DNA of 64,000 bases, taken from NCBI GenBank assembly GCA_034509425.1, contig JAVTVJ010000830.1, positions 124,001 to 188,000 of the forward strand, read 5' to 3'. Of this stretch, positions 45,001-59,200 are shown piece after piece (the first letter of the stretch is position 1; the number at the start of each line of letters is the position of its first letter). The stretch comes from Eopsaltria australis. Its lineage: Eukaryota > Chordata > Aves > Passeriformes > Petroicidae. A program made the translations under genes and the position numbers. Below the pieces are notes generated by a model. The model made no database searches. It saw nothing but the letters and a program-made list of their open reading frames with translations, and was not told the origin of the DNA.

Positions 45001-48000
45001 GAAGGTGCTCCTGTTAGTGCTGTACAAAGCATGGGATAAATCGTTGCTATGTAAGCTGCTGGTGATTATACTCAGAAATTGCAGAGCTGAACTTTTAAAA
45101 TGGTTCTAAAGAGCTAATTTAGTGCCTGTGTTCTTATGGCCATTTACTATTAAAATACATGAATATTAGGGCACCTTATTTTATTTTAAATAATTGTGTG
45201 GGTGATTTGCTCCTATAATTCTTTTATTAGGCTATGCATTCCTATCTCCCTCCTCTGATATCCCTTTCCCATTTTGAATTGTCATCACACTGAATACAGT
45301 TAGATTGAAATATTTAAAATATAGGTTATTATAAGGGGTTTGCAAATTTTATTGTTGTCTTGTTATTTTGACTTTAAAAACATTAATAATGTTTTCTTAA
45401 AATCGTGTAATAAACTGTCATTTAAAGAAGCAAATTATGTGACTTATGAACTCATTTGAGAAGCTAGGTATGTTTACTTATAAACAAGGATGGTATTTTT
45501 TTCTGAGAAAGGGCTTTAAAGCTCTAAGAGTGTTCTGAAATTGTTTTCTCAGTTTTTGTGGTTTGTGTTTTTTTGTTATTTTTTTGTTCTAGTATATATC
45601 TGCCTTCTGGAATAGTGTGACTCAGAGTTACATTTAATTACCAAGCGGTGGTTACTGCCTCATCCAGAACTTTGATGTGAAGAAGATTAAGTCTGTATTG
45701 TAGCATAAGGACCAAGACAGGAAATATATAGCATTCTCTGATCTGTCCTTCACACACATTCCAGTGAGGCTTGCTGTTTTTTCTTGTGTGAGAGTAAGGG
45801 GAATATTTGTTAGAACAAAAACAACCAGTCTGTCTTGGATAGATCTGTGTTATGAGACTTTATGTCCTAGGAGACTATAAATTTGGCATGCTGTCTGAAA
45901 GTTTGTGATAGAGCTATGAGATCCAGAGCATGACAGAAATGACTGGCCTGTTACTGATGGGAGCTACCAAACAACTGAGAAGTGGATAATCTTGAAATAT
46001 TTTAAACTAACTTTTAAATAGTGATGGGGGAATAGTTGAGCTGGAAAGAATAATGCCAAAGGCAGCTTTAATGTGCTGGCTTTAACAAGTTAGCTCTCAA
46101 GAAAGTTTTTGTTCCTTATCAAGTTAACAAGACTAACACCCTTCTACAATCACTGGCTCATAATATTCCTCTCCCTTCTGTTTTTCCTTTCTAGTTTCTC
46201 TCTTACTTCAGTTCACCTTTGAGGTTTCAAGGTTTCAGGACTGCTGGATGAATCTTAGACAAATAATTTGGTAGCTGTTTACAAAACATTCATTTTTCAT
46301 GAATTTAAACTGCTTGCTAAACAAGTCATGCCCAGATCTGGGCAGTTGTTTTGTCTGTGTAAGGACTTCTGTTACTGGTTTTGCTGTTTTGAGTATTAAG
46401 GGTAGTAATGGGGAAAGGAAGCCTGACTCTTTAAAGGGAGAATGCCATTCAGCAGGATTCTCAATCTGTTCTGCTTAAGCAGAGAGCAGCTGGCTGCTTC
46501 ATGCAAGAAAGATTGCACTATTTCACCACAGTCAATTGCTGTTAGTACTTAGCCAGCTGAATCCTGGCTTTGGGACCTTTGCTGCTTCTGTAACGTGTGG
46601 CTTTCTGTAACTCATTTTTATTGGAATACTATCAGCCGCTTCTGCAGCTGTAGCTCTGCCTCTGCCACGATCAATACATTGCCACAAAGTATAATGAAGG
46701 AATCTCTGTCAGAAGACATCTGGTAGTGCATCTTCATCTTCCTTGCTGGTCAAAGAAGCAACATTCTGCTTAATGCTTTCAATTTCATCTGCCTCTTCGT
46801 GGTCACCGACAGTGCACACGTGCATACTTCAGGGAGTTAAGTGATGTTCCTGGACACTGTAGGAAAGATTTCCTTTCCACTTGGGCCATACTGCTTCCTC
46901 TTATGTTTCCATGTATCACAACAAAAATAAGCATACCTTCTGCTAAAAATGGATGTTTTCCTTTATTTATGATGCGTATGAATATTCAGGGTAGGTGGTA
47001 AAGTGACTTATTCTTGTCACTAGTATCTCTGAATTCTCAGGATACAGTGCACTGCTGCAGTTCCTTTTCATAAAGATTGCACAGCAAGAAGGAACATTTT
47101 AGGCCTGTGAATTTTGCCTGCTCTGGCTGCAAATGTAGGACTGCAAAGGTGGCATTTGAGTAGAGAGAAACCCAAATGAGCTGATTCTTGTCCTTTTACA
47201 ACACACTACTGATGCATGGAGTGTGAAAACCAGATAAATACTACAATGTCATCACTGAGGGATTTTCCTGCATTGTTTAAAGCTGCTAAATGAGTTTTTC
47301 CTGCCTCCTTTAAAGCTCCGGATGTGTTTGTGTGTGGGGAGGAAGATGTGCTGCTAAAACCTGCCTTCCCTCAGCAGTCAAGCAGCTGTTGGGGAGTTCT
47401 TGTATCTGAGTGCTAGAGAAGTCCTGAAGTTTTTTCACATTAGAAGGGTCAGAAAATAGGGCTTAAGCGGTTTTGCACACCCAGCTACTCATTTTTTATG
47501 CGTACTGTTGTGGTGGGAGAGGGATTCTGACTTCCTACCAGGGGATTTAAAATCTAAAAATTGGTCTGTATCTTAGAGGCACAGCTCAATATATTTTAGG
47601 GCTTGGTACAAATATATGCAGTTACTTACTTAGATGACTTAAAGAGAAATGATGATGAACCTTGTGGAAAGATGGGGACTAAGGGGGAAAGATGCTCTGG
47701 GGACAGAAGTCTTGGAATTAGTTTGTCAAGATAATTAAATTATCTGTTGGGCAAATTACTTGAGACTCTTTAGAGACCAAAACTGATTTTTCTTTCTGTT
47801 GGGAGCTGGAATAATCTAGTGAGGAAAGACTTTATTCTATTTTTATCTTTTACTCAATAAATACTTGACTATAAAAGTTTTGTCCACTATCCCAAATAAT
47901 TTGAAACTGATCATGTGGATGTGGGAAACAAGACTGAATTTTTTTAACCCCTAGTCTGGTTGGATGGAGGGTGTGTGATCCATGGTGGGAAAAGTCTGAA

Positions 48001-48965
48001 TGACAAAGGGCAGATTTTTTGTTTGTTTTTAAGAAACAGACACAACCATCTGTTAGAGTAACTCAGGTTTAGTGATCAGCAAGAGGAATTGATTAGGGGA
48101 GTAGTTTAATTACTGAGAAAAAGGACCAGCAAAGACTGAAGAAAAGTGACTGATCTATCAGGAGGATGTGTATGACTTTGGCCATGTTGTTTCAAAGTTG
48201 AGGATGTCTGTGTGTTTATGTTAACACTGGGTCTCCTTGTCCTTGGAACGAAATTGCCTCATCAGCAGAGCCCCTTAGGGGATTGAAAGTCTACCCAAGA
48301 CCATCCTCCTCTTATAAAAGGAGAAAAACTGCCAATTCTGGTGTCTCTGATCCCTTCTTCCCCCCTCCCTTCGACTTACATCAAGGGGCGGACCTTATTT
48401 CTGCAAACTACACATCTTGCTCTCCCTTGGATTGTTCATTTTTCTCGTAGCAGTAATTTGATCTTGGGCTGTTCCAACTTGCCTGTAGTGAATAAGCAGA
48501 GAACTGCATATTGAAAGACACAGTTTCCATCATATAAGGATGAGAATTTCTTGCATGTTTTGAATGAGATTAAAGTTGAGAGGTCCTCTTGGATTATTTT
48601 TTTTCTTTAACATATCTATGTCTATATAAAGAGAGGTCTTTAAGGGTTTGTAACTGTTGAGAAAAGGATCAATATGACACTGCTGGAACCAGAAATGCAG
48701 ATGACAATACTCCAATCAGGTATCACTCCAAACATACCCCGTGGTTAAATTTTGCTAGTGAATCATGGTTGCTGAACTATATAGAAAGTGCCAGGAGGCC
48801 GTGTGACTTCGGATAAAGACAATTTAGAGAACTGTGGTGATTTCATGTGCAGCTTGCAGATGGGTACTTTTTGGATGTTAAATACTGCTCAATTTAGAGC
48901 TTCATCAGAGATAAAATTATCTCTCTTTTCTTCCCTTGTTGGTCTCCAGTGTTAAATTTATGTGA
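42053..48965 (+). other. Intron DNA, no further gene seen
   Basis: AT-rich sequence with chance ORFs only. A small tandem duplication lies at 43600-43678. Confidence 0.6.
43600..43678 (+). repeat. Tandem duplication, two 34-bp units, 45-bp period
   Basis: The unit taaacagccttggctta.. occurs at 43600-43633 and 43645-43678 with one mismatch, separated by an 11-base spacer. Confidence 0.9.
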
Positions 48966-48970
48966 CTTAT

Positions 48971-50606
48971 TGTCCTGGGTTAGGCCAGAGGGGTCAAAAT
49001 CTAGGAAGTGATCTGTGCTGCAGGAATGCAGGAAGGCATACAACTTCCTTCCTGCGAGAGAGAGAGCCAATAATCAGGTAGTTTTAAGAACTGATAGGTA
49101 GGTAAACCAATTAAAAAGTTGGTCCGCCTTCAAGGAAAAAACCATATATAAGCAGAGACTTTCTGACGCTCTTCCTCTTTGGACCTGCTGCTGCTGTGTG
49201 GAGAGGAGCAGCTCCTGCTTCTCTCACTGGTAAGGCCCCCCCCCCCTACCTCCTTCCGAAGGAGGGATGCGGGGGGGAAGGGAGGTTTGGAGCGGCCGTG
49301 CCGCTGCAGCCGGGCAGGCATGGGGGAGGAACGGCTGGAATCTTCAGCAGATACAGCTCAGCCGGTGTGCCAGCTACACGAGAGGGAGAGCCAGGCCCCT
49401 GCTCCGGGCCAGGCAAGGACCAGGCCGGACTCCATCCAGCTCGGGCCAGGCCCTGCCCTGTCACCCCAGGCCTAGATGGCCCCAGCAGGCCGAGCCAGCT
49501 TGGCAGAGCCAAGCAGAGACTCTGAGAGCGTCTGGCATTCAGCTCGGACCTGTTCAAGCAGCCCGGCAAAGAGCACGTGATCCTCACACTGCCAGAGAGA
49601 GAGAGAGACAGAGATTAACTCTCTCCATGCCTGGACTAAACTCACAGACACCCATCCTTCCTCGCAGAGAGAAGAACGAGTTAAGACATCTACATAGTGC
49701 AGCGCAGAGACTTTATAGTCAGCGAGGAAAAGCAGAACTGATACCTAGAGGGAGGTGCATGAGAAGTTGCTTCAAAAGTGAAGCTGAAAACTCTTTTGGA
49801 GAACCATGGTTGGGGACTGAGCTAATAAATTCTCTGTAATATATGAAGATATAGTCCAAAGGGGGATGTGAGGTTCTTATTGCAGCCAATGAACTGAAAT
49901 ACCTAAGTACAGACAAATAAGTGTTGAAAAAGTACAGCCTGATGAGAAACTAGAACCAAGAGAGAGGAGAGGCTGTGACCCAGAGCCCTGGTCCCGGGGA
50001 GAATGCTAGAGAACCTGAGTTGTCAAGAGAACCTGTGTTGCTAAGCACAGAAGAAGGGATTTTCTTTGTTGCTGCAATTGAACTGGGCATCCTTAAAACA
50101 GGTACCCTGTGGATTGTTCATAACCCACCATAGTGGCTGTGGGAAGGCTACTGGTGTGGGAGGGATCCACCATTAAGCTAGACTTTGCTCCGGGCGGCGG
50201 TTAATGGTGAGGCAGAAGACCCATAAAAACTGTATTTTTCTTACAGAAGATCCATGGTGTAAGCAAAAGAAACTTCTCTCCCTGAATGAACTGGAACAAG
50301 AGCTGTTTCTGAGGTGGTAAACTGACTGGAGGTCAAAGTGTTGTCTTTTGTATGTTGTCAGAGAGAATTCAATGGAGAGGTGGGGAAGGAGGGGTGGTCT
50401 GGGGAGTTTGTTCTGGTTTTTTCTTGAATTTTTTTTTCTTTTTCCCTTTGTCTTAGATATATTAATAAAACTTCTTTGTACTTTATAAAGTTTGAGCCTG
50501 CTTTGCCTACTCCTAATCCTTATCTCACAACAAGCAATCAAGAAAATTTAGGTAAGTGTGCTGGCATTTAGCCACAAACCTGAATAAGCAAACTAAAACC
50601 ACGACA
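48971..50606 (+). mobile_element. Solo LTR, second family, + orientation
   Basis: The 1636-bp element starts TGTCCTGGGTTAGG and ends ACCACGACA, flanked by an exact CTTAT at 48966-48970 and 50607-50611. A TATA-like tatataa at about 49144 and an AATAAA at about 50464 show a U3-R-U5 order on the + strand. TG...CA ends plus a 5-bp duplication indicate an ERV-L-type LTR. The ORFs of 98-190 codons inside (49179-49839) overlap each other in several frames, have no retroviral domain and are not treated as genes. Confidence 0.92.
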
Positions 50607-50611
50607 CTTAT

Positions 50612-52152
50612 GAAGATTAGAAAACTCCAGTTAAAGCTAAGACTTGTTCTAAAGACTTGTTTCTCCACTTAGCTTTTGACTTGATTTATGTGGTTTTACT
50701 GTTAATTATTTTCTGATTAAACATATTATTGATGTTTTGGAGACATTTTAACTTGCGTAATTTGGGAAAAACTCTTATTTGAAACTTTCCAATACTTATT
50801 TTGTATCTTAGAAGTCTGTTTCCTTGAGAATGACAACGGTATTTTGTTTACATGATTCTGTTGTAAGTACTGTGGCCTTTTGGTGATACTGTGCTTACCC
50901 ATTACATGTGTATGGGATTGCATTTCTCACATGTAAGCCATGCTAGAGTGAGAATTATCTGTTAATGGGAGCATGAGATACTTCTGTATGGCATTTTTAT
51001 CTGAGGCTCTAGGACATTGTGTAGTTGTGAAAATAAATACATCTGTAGATATGAATGGCCTTTGCTCTACGGATGGGAACAGAGACTGTAACCTTGGTAA
51101 GATTTGACCACAAACTTGTAGTAGCCTAAGAGTTTGGGTTTGTGTACTCTTAATCTCTTGTGCAGCAGTGTCTGAAAAGCAGCACATAGGTAATGCCAAA
51201 ATTGCCAAGACAATCTTGTTCCTGAAAGTCAAATGCTTTTTCATTTCCTTAAGCAGTGACTGGGAAAGAGACAAGTAAAACAATAATTTCTGAGTTTAGT
51301 GTTGGGGTTTTTCCCCCAAAATTGCTACCAAAATTGCTGGGTTTTGTTTGGTTATTTTTGGTTTGTTTTGGGTTTTTTTTTCTGAATTGACTGTGTTAAT
51401 TTCCCTAACTTAATTTAATGGGTTTTTAAATATGAGTGAAGATTATGTATGTCTATAAAGATCCTGTATGACCTTTATTTTATAGTTCTGACATATTCTT
51501 TGTCGTTTAGATAACCAAAGTATGGTTATCTTCTATTTCCTGTTGTAGATAGGAAAGATAGACCTACATCTTATGTAGTGTTTGTCTCAATTCAGAAGAG
51601 TGTTTGTACATAATACATCCTTCCTCTGGTTGTACTCTTGCAGTCTGTGAATTTTGGAGGGAGGATTTAGACACTAATAAGGTGCTTGGTATTGAACAGG
51701 ATGCATATGGCAGGATAGGATCTAATCTGGCTTTGTTGGAAAGAAAGCTCTTATGTGAAGGCCTGAAAAAAGAAGTTGACTTTAATGTGCTTTGTTTTTA
51801 GTAAGTTTTAATTTTTTTTCCCCCTCAAACAAGGGAGAGCCATGGAATTTACATTTCAGGGTTCTTGTAACTGAATTTGTGCATTATATTCTCAGGAAAC
51901 TCACATAATAAAATAACACTTGTTAAAATTAGGAAAACAGCCTTCGTATTAGTATTGCTTTTTCTCAGAACTTTATTTGTGGCTATGTTTCTTGTCTCTT
52001 CCAAATTATGGTAACTCCTGAGGTTTTCAATTAATTCTGAGGGAGAGAGTTTCTCCCACTTAGGAGTACTTGTATGGAGCTTTTGCTTAAGTCAGCTAAC
52101 CCTAGTCCTAGATTATGCAGTGGCGTTCTGTAATGTTGAGGCAATTTCCTGG
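50612..52152 (+). other. Spacer between inverted solo LTRs
   Basis: About 1.5 kb of AT-rich intron DNA with no gene seen. Confidence 0.65.
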
Positions 52153-52157
52153 CAAGC

Positions 52158-53777
52158 TGTAGTGGTTTCAGTTCGCCTATTCAGGTTTGTGGCTAAATGC
52201 CAGCACACTTACCCAAATTTACTTGATTGTTTGTTGTGAGATGAGGATTAGGAGTAGGCAAAGTAGGCTCAAACTTTATAAAGTACAAAGAAACTTTATT
52301 AATATACCTAAGACAAAGGGAAAGAGAAAAAAAAAAGAAAAACCAGAACAAACTCCTCAGACTACCCCTCCTTCCCCCACCTCTCCATTTCATTCTCCCT
52401 GACAACATACAAAAGACAACACTTTGACCTCCAGTCAGTTTACCACCTCAGAAATAGCTCTTGTTCCAGTTCATTTAGGGAGAAAAGTCTCTTTTGCTTA
52501 CACCATGGATTTTCTGTAAGAAAAATACAGTTTTTATGGGTCTTCTGCCTCACCATTAACCGCCGCCCGGAGCAAAGTCCAGCTTAATGGTGGATCCCTC
52601 CCACACTAGTAGCCTTCCCACAGCCACTATGGTGGGTTATGAACAATCCACAGGGTACCTGTTTTAAGGATGCACAGTTCAATTGCAGCAACAAAGAAAA
52701 TCCCTTCTTCTGTGCTTAGCAACACAGGTTCTCCTGACAACTCAGGTTCTCTAGCATTCTCCTCGGGACCAGGGCTCTGGGTCACAGCCTCTCCTCTCTC
52801 TTGGTTCTAGTTTCTCATCAGGCTGTACTTTTTCAACACTTATTTGTCTGTACTTAGGTATTTCAGTTCATTGGCTGCAATAAGAACCTCACATCCCCCT
52901 TTTGGACTATATCTTCATATATTACAGAGAATTTATTAGCTCAGTCCCCAACCATGGTTCTCCAAAAGAGTTTTCAGCTTCACTCTTGAAGCACTTCTCA
53001 TGCACCTCCCTGTAGGTATCAGTTCTGCTTTCCTCACTGACTGTAAAGTCTCTGTGCTGCATTTATGCAGATGTCCTCACTCGTTCCTCTCTCTGTGCAA
53101 GGAAGGATGGGTGTCTGTAAGTTTAGTCTAGGCATGAACAGAGTTAATCTCTCTCTCTCTCTCCATCAGTGTGACGATCACGTGGTCTCTGCTGGGCTGT
53201 TTGAACAGGTCCGAGCTGGATGCCAGAAGCTCTCAGAGTCTCTGTGCCTGGCTCTGCGAAGCTGGCTCGGCCTGGTGGGGCCATCTGGGCTCAGGGTGAC
53301 AGGGCAGGGCCTGGCCTGAGCTGGATGGAGTCTGGCCCGGTCCTTGCCTGGCCCAGAGCAGGGGCCTGGCCCTCTCTCGTGTAGCTGACACACCGGTTGA
53401 GCTGTATCTGCTGAACATTCCAGTTCGTTTCCTCCCCCATTCCCGCCTACAGCGGCACGGCTGCCATAAACCTCGCTTCCCCCCGCCCCCCCTCCCTACT
53501 TTGGAAGGAGTGCGGGGGGCTGGCGCCTTACCGGCGAGAGAAGCAGGAGATGCTCCTCTCTACACAGCAGCAGGTCCAAAGAGGAAGAGTTTCAGAGGGT
53601 CTCTACTTATATATGGTTTCTTCCCCGAAGGCGGATCAACTTTTTAATTAGTTCACCTACATATCAATCCTTAAAACTACCTGATTATTGGCTCTCTCTC
53701 CCAGGAAGGAAGTTATATTCCTTCCTGCAGCATAGATCACTTCCTAGATTTTGACCCCTCCTGCCTAACCCAGGACA
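52158..53777 (-). mobile_element. Solo LTR, second family, - orientation
   Basis: The 1620-bp element is the reverse complement of the family at 48971-50606, at high similarity by eye. It runs from TGTAGTGG to CCAGGACA and is flanked by an exact CAAGC at 52153-52157 and 53778-53782. The two copies have different duplications, so they are independent insertions and not one inverted duplication. Confidence 0.92.
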
Positions 53778-54583
53778 CAAGCTTAGCTTACCTAATGAGG
53801 GATATAGATTTATTGCACCTCTTCGATCAGTGGCCATTCTCTTCTCTCCTGGATCAACCACCGCTGGAAAAATCTTAAGCAAGAAGCAGGCGAATGTTTA
53901 TGTAAATGGATTCACAAGATTGGTGGGGAAATGGAGTATGACAACATGAACATGTGCATAATAAGATTTAAAGATCTGTCTTGAATAATGGAAGTGTAAT
54001 ACACGCTTCTAGATAAGGAAAACAGCTACTGGATGATGAGGCAAATTTGTTCAATTGTAATATTTAGAGACTTCAGAAGCTGTTGGTGGCTGCTCTTGTT
54101 TGGCTTAGTGAGGTAGGTGTGTGTTGGCAAACTATCTGAGACTTTAGAGGCTGCACTTGGATCTCCTGTCTGTTGAGAGCTAGAATGAGAAAATGAGGAA
54201 AATGACTTTGCTGAGGAAAAACTTAACTTCTAAAATCTTAGTCCTGATGTTCATCTCCAGAAGCCCTGCTGGAAAGATGGAAGATAGAAACAGTTTTCCC
54301 AGTCAACTCATCAAAGTTTCTGAACAGCCACTGCAGAAATAGGAGAATCAAGGCCTAAGCTGGGTAAATAAATTATCCTGGCAGAGCTTACACAGCTTGC
54401 ACTCCATCAACCAAAAATAGTTCAGGACTGCAGGTTATGAGGCTGTGCTTATTTACTGCTTGGATATTGATGGGAGTCCACTCAAGAAGCAGCAGTATCT
54501 GAAGCCATTGTTGACCCAGGACATAGTGATTGTATTCCATGTTGGTGGGCACATAAAAAGCAACTCCTTTGATACTAAAGATG

Positions 54584-56235
54584 TGTTGGGGTTTCGAGGT
54601 TTGGGAATTTGATTTTGTTGTGAGATAAGGATTAATAGTAGGCAAAAGCAGGTTTATACTTTAAGGAGTACAAAAAAGGATTTTATTAACAGGTGTAAAA
54701 CAGGAATAATAATTAGGCATCAACACAACTTTTCAGAACACTCTTTTCCCTTCCCTACCTTTCTTATTTTCTTTCTTGTTGACCATACAAAAGGTAACAC
54801 TTCAACTTCTAGTTAATCTACCACCTCTAGAACTTCACAGTTTTCTTAATTTATGTAGAGAGAGAAGCTTTCTTTTGTTTTATCATGTTGACTCCCATAG
54901 GAAACACAGTTTCTATGGTTATTAGCTTTCTAGTAAGCGATTCTCTCTTTGAAGAGAGGTATTTGCTTTTCTAGACCCCTTCCCATTTCAGTAGCTTTCC
55001 CAGGGCCACACCAATGGACATATGATGGTCATTGAGGTGTTCTTTTGAGAGCAAATGTTTCTATTACAGTGACAATGACATCCCTTTACTTTATCATCAG
55101 CAACACAAGTCTTCTTCTACTGTTTTCCTGGGGCGAGGAAAGAAAGATTTTAATACACAAAAGTCTCAGTCTACTGCTTATAGCTTAGAACATTATATTC
55201 CTTTTTTCTCACTTCTTTTAGACCATTATTCATATATTACAGGGTGTATTACAGCTAACTTGATCAACATGTTTTTACAAAAGAATTTTCAGCATTAAAG
55301 CACTCCTCATCTCTTCCTTCTTTGAAAATAAGCTTAGTTATATTCATTAACTCAAAGTCTTTATGTTGTACCTTTCGTAGGTGCCTTCATTTCTGTGCTC
55401 TTTCTGTGTGGGAAGAGAAAATGAATACCCCCAAAGTCCCATTCTGATGTTAGAAAGAAACAGTTAATTTGTCTTTTTGGCTGGGCAATAGTCACGTGGC
55501 TTTTGCCCATGTGGTTTGAATGTTATAAGTCCGTGCCTGAACCGGAGGAAAAGAGTCTGTTTGTGCTGTCTCCCCATCCAAGCTGCGTTTTAGCTGTGGG
55601 AGCCCGGCGAGACTGCACCTGTGCTGCAGAGAGCTGGTCTAAGTCTCTTTTCTGTGCCGAGCCACGCGGGGCCGCCTGGCGGGATTTATGTCCGAGCTCC
55701 GTGGGAGGAGCCCAGTCTGAGTCCTCTCTCTCTCTCTCTCGTGCCAAGTTCACTGCGGAGCTAACCGGGCGGGGAGGGGAGCTCCCGAAACCTACGGGGC
55801 CCGACCTCAAAGTCTCTTCCCGCCGGGCTGCGCCGCGGAGAAGCGATCGGCCTGGCCCAAACTAGGCGAGCAGAGCCGGCAAAGTTCTTTAGCCAGGGAC
55901 AGCAGAATGAAACAGCTTGACTTCTCTCTCTCTCTCCTCCCCCTCCCCACACCATGCTGGTTGGTAGCCCCAGGCCATGTGGCCTGGGGAGACCTTACCC
56001 AGCTCTGGTGCGGAGAGGGAGAGCGACTTCTTTCTTCAGCAAACCGGAAGCTTCAAAGACGGTCTCTTCAGGTGCTTTCTTGGTTTTATGAGTTTTTTTG
56101 GTAGGCGGAGTTTATGCTGGCTACCTCATTTCCGACTCCACCCCCTCCCTCTACACCGGGAATTCTTAACAGCGATTACCCCATGACAAGATGATAAAAC
56201 ATTCCTAATGTTTTGGAGAAAGAACTGGGGGGGAC
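54584..56235 (-). mobile_element. Diverged third LTR of the second family
   Basis: The stretch follows the minus-orientation copy in order: a TGTTGGGG start, a ttttgttgtgagataaggatta block, a reverse poly(A) signal, a tacaaaaggtaacactt block, a CT-repeat and cacgtgg segment, and an end near ggggggaca. Length (about 1.65 kb) also fits. Similarity is much lower than between the two solo copies. No matching target duplication was found, so the ends are approximate. A GC-rich part (55590-55870) explains long chance ORFs. Confidence 0.6.
55727..55740. repeat. CT microsatellite
   Basis: A short ctctct run inside the diverged LTR; similar runs occur at about 53150-53163 and 55923-55936. Confidence 0.75.
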
Positions 56236-59200
56236 ATTACAACTTCACTCTTCTCGGAGCAGAGTGGTTTAAGCAGGGAGGAACTGTTTCTTCAGAACAA
56301 AAAATAACTGAAACAACAACAATATGAACAGTGAGGCATATTATATTAACCGTAAAAAAATTAAACATGCCTGTCAAACTGAAAAAAAAAAGAGGAGTCA
56401 AAAAACCAGTGCAAGTGGTGACAGTGAAGGAAGGAAAAAGTAAAAATTAAAATCAAGCTAAAAAGACATTCCAAAAAAGCAATAGACCCAGAAAAAAATG
56501 TAAAAATAAGACGAAAAAAGTAACGGCTCTATTTGACATCTCATTGGACTACTGAACTTATTTGAAAAACTGGTATTACTGATCCAGTCATTCAAAAAGC
56601 AGACATACGCAGTGGGGCAAGATTCTGCATTCAGTTTTAAGTGTGTAGTTTTGGAACCAGCCCTGTGCCAGTTTGTGTGTTTTCATTCTGCTGACAATGA
56701 AGCTGATGTGCAGATCTGTACTGAGCTCTTAGCAGTGGGAGCTCCCTTGTTAATGTTTTTTCTCCAAGAGTCACTTGGTCTTTTTTGCTGCCTTGACACT
56801 CAGCCTCTGAATCATTTGTTTTCTTTATATTTATTTGCTGATTCCAAAAGCTTGCTGTTTCCTTCCCATTATCTGCTTCAACCTAATCTCCCTATGGAGC
56901 CTCTGTTTTTGTTCCCCTGAAGCCTTTTTGTTATTAGTGTCACCATCTAATTATCCCATATAGAGGTCTTGCAAATTCTTTTGCTGTTGGTCACTGTTCA
57001 GTCAGGATATGGGCTAAAAAGTTTTTGTTGTGACCTGGCTTTGTAACAGACTGGCCACTGAAGGAATGAGTCATAATTATTTCTTTTTCTTTTTTTTTAA
57101 TGGAGAGGCAAGAGTGCTAGAAGCATACTTTTTTTTGGACACAATCTACAATTCAGTAACACTTAGATGTTTTTAAACAGCCATATAAGGGACTCATGCA
57201 ACTGGGAGAAATCTCAGGAGTCTTGGGTGTACTGCTGGCTGCTATATGCAAATTTTGTGTTTAAATAACAAATACAAACTTTCAAATATAATTTCACTTT
57301 CTTTTTAATTTTAGTTGTTTTTGTCACAAGTTTCTTTTATGGCTTCTAGCAGGTGGCTGGGCAGAAGTGTGCATGCAGTACACATACAGAGGTGCCATCA
57401 GCCAGAGAGAAACCCTAAATTTCAGATCATTTTTCCCCGATGTCTTGCATGGATGGATAAGAATTATGGCCACTTAGGGTCATGTAGAGTCTAACAGTGC
57501 ATTGCCAGAATTAATGGATGTTAGCACTTGGCCAAATTGCTACTTCTGTTAATGAATTCTATTTCCTTATGGTTTTTCTCTACTTAAAACCTTTGTTTAC
57601 TGTTCTGGGTGCCATTGGTTTGTTTTGGTGCACAACACTGTCTTGGTATAATTGTCCCATTTTAATCTTAACTTCTTTCTGTGAGTGTACTGAACAAAAT
57701 TAGGATTGTTCAGTACAGAGTAGTCTATTGGAGAGCGTCTTTGGATTTTGATATGTTTGTTGCTGAAAAAAATTCTTAAAGTCTATTAGAGGTCAAGGCA
57801 GGTATGCGAACCCAGAAGCAGGTGGTTCTAAATTGTCAGAAGTTTGGTTTAGATGAGCAAGACGGTTTTTTCCACACATATTTAGAAAATAAAAGAAGAG
57901 CTGTTTTGAAGTCAGCACTGTAAATGAGCACAGAAATAATTTAGTTCTCTGTAGTGGATAGAACTTGACTTCTTTGGTCTAATTTGCTTTGCATCCAACT
58001 GGTTCTGAAAAAGGAACAATTCTTTCAGCTAAAAATGGTGTCATTTTGAATCAAATGACAAACTTCCCTCATTTTCTGGGGAAAAGTTGGATTTTTGAGC
58101 TCTTTTAGCAGATTAGGGACATATTAAATTCAATTTAGGGAAAAGCAGTGCTGATCCTTTCATTCTTTCTTTCAAAACACAACTCCCAGGCTCTTTTTCT
58201 TCCCTCTTTACAGTATTTAAGTTGAAGTGCTTTAGGGATGTCAGCTGCTAAAGTGCTTTTAATGGGAAGAAAGGGGACAGACAGCATATCTGTGTATTCT
58301 TAGAAGGGAGATGTCCCCCTCCTCAGCTCTTTTGGGAGTGACAAATGTCAGTTTGTGGTTGGTGTTCTCTTTCCTGTTTTAAATAAATTTGAAATTCAGT
58401 ATTGGCTTTTAGTACATGAGGAATGACCTTTCATTGATGCTGTAAAATGCCTTTTAACTTCATCTTGTCTTTTTCAAGCACCTGTTACAAGGATTTGTTT
58501 TTCCTTGCTGATGTTTTCATTTCCTAATGAGAGGTTTTTCTAGTTTAGACTTTTTTTATATTTCATTTTATTTGAATAGTAGAACTTTTATTTTTCTTCT
58601 CTTTTCTTCCCCCCTCCCTCCAACTTGGAATTTCAAGATTGCAATGAGTTCCTGAATCAACACAATTGGGATTTTGGTTTTGGATGGAGGGTGGAGCTGA
58701 GGGGAGAACATTCCTGGCTCTATAGTTTGCATCATTACTACTTTAAAAATAGATCTTTTGATTTCTGTTTGGAATCTGTGACATTTGGAAATGTAACCAT
58801 TTGTATCTAGGTAGCAAGTTCCTGGGGAGTGTAAAGAGTTCCCCAGTTACTGCTGCAGCTCCCCGAGTGTGTATATTCTGAGGAGTGATAAAATGACTCT
58901 TCACTGGCTTTTAACCAGAATCCTGCATGTGATTCAAAGACTGAACAAAGTTATGCGAGCTTCATTGTCATCATGCAGTGGGAATTCTTTCTGAAGCAGC
59001 AAATGGGATGTTCCTGAAGTCAGCTTTAAATATGGAAATTTTAGTGCTGGAGCTATGCAAAGTTCTGGGTTGGCTGTTATAAGACATGGAGAGAGGAGTG
59101 CACAGCTGTAAGCTGCACATTAGTGAGTTATTCTATTCATGAAAGGTTTGAACACAACCTTTTGCTACCTTTTATCCCTGTGATTAACTATCGAGTAAGC

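Noticed and set aside
49179..49839. ORFs of 98-190 codons in the second-family solo LTR
   Set aside because: Several overlapping frames on both strands, no conserved domain, and only partly kept in the inverted copy at 52158-53777.
48971..53777. One provirus with inverted LTRs or an inverted duplication
   Set aside because: Each copy has its own perfect 5-bp duplication (CTTAT, CAAGC), and the spacer has no retroviral coding sequence.
55503..55865. 120-codon ORF with GC-rich sequence, possible second promoter exon
   Set aside because: It lies inside the diverged LTR copy and corresponds to the GC-rich part of the solo LTRs.
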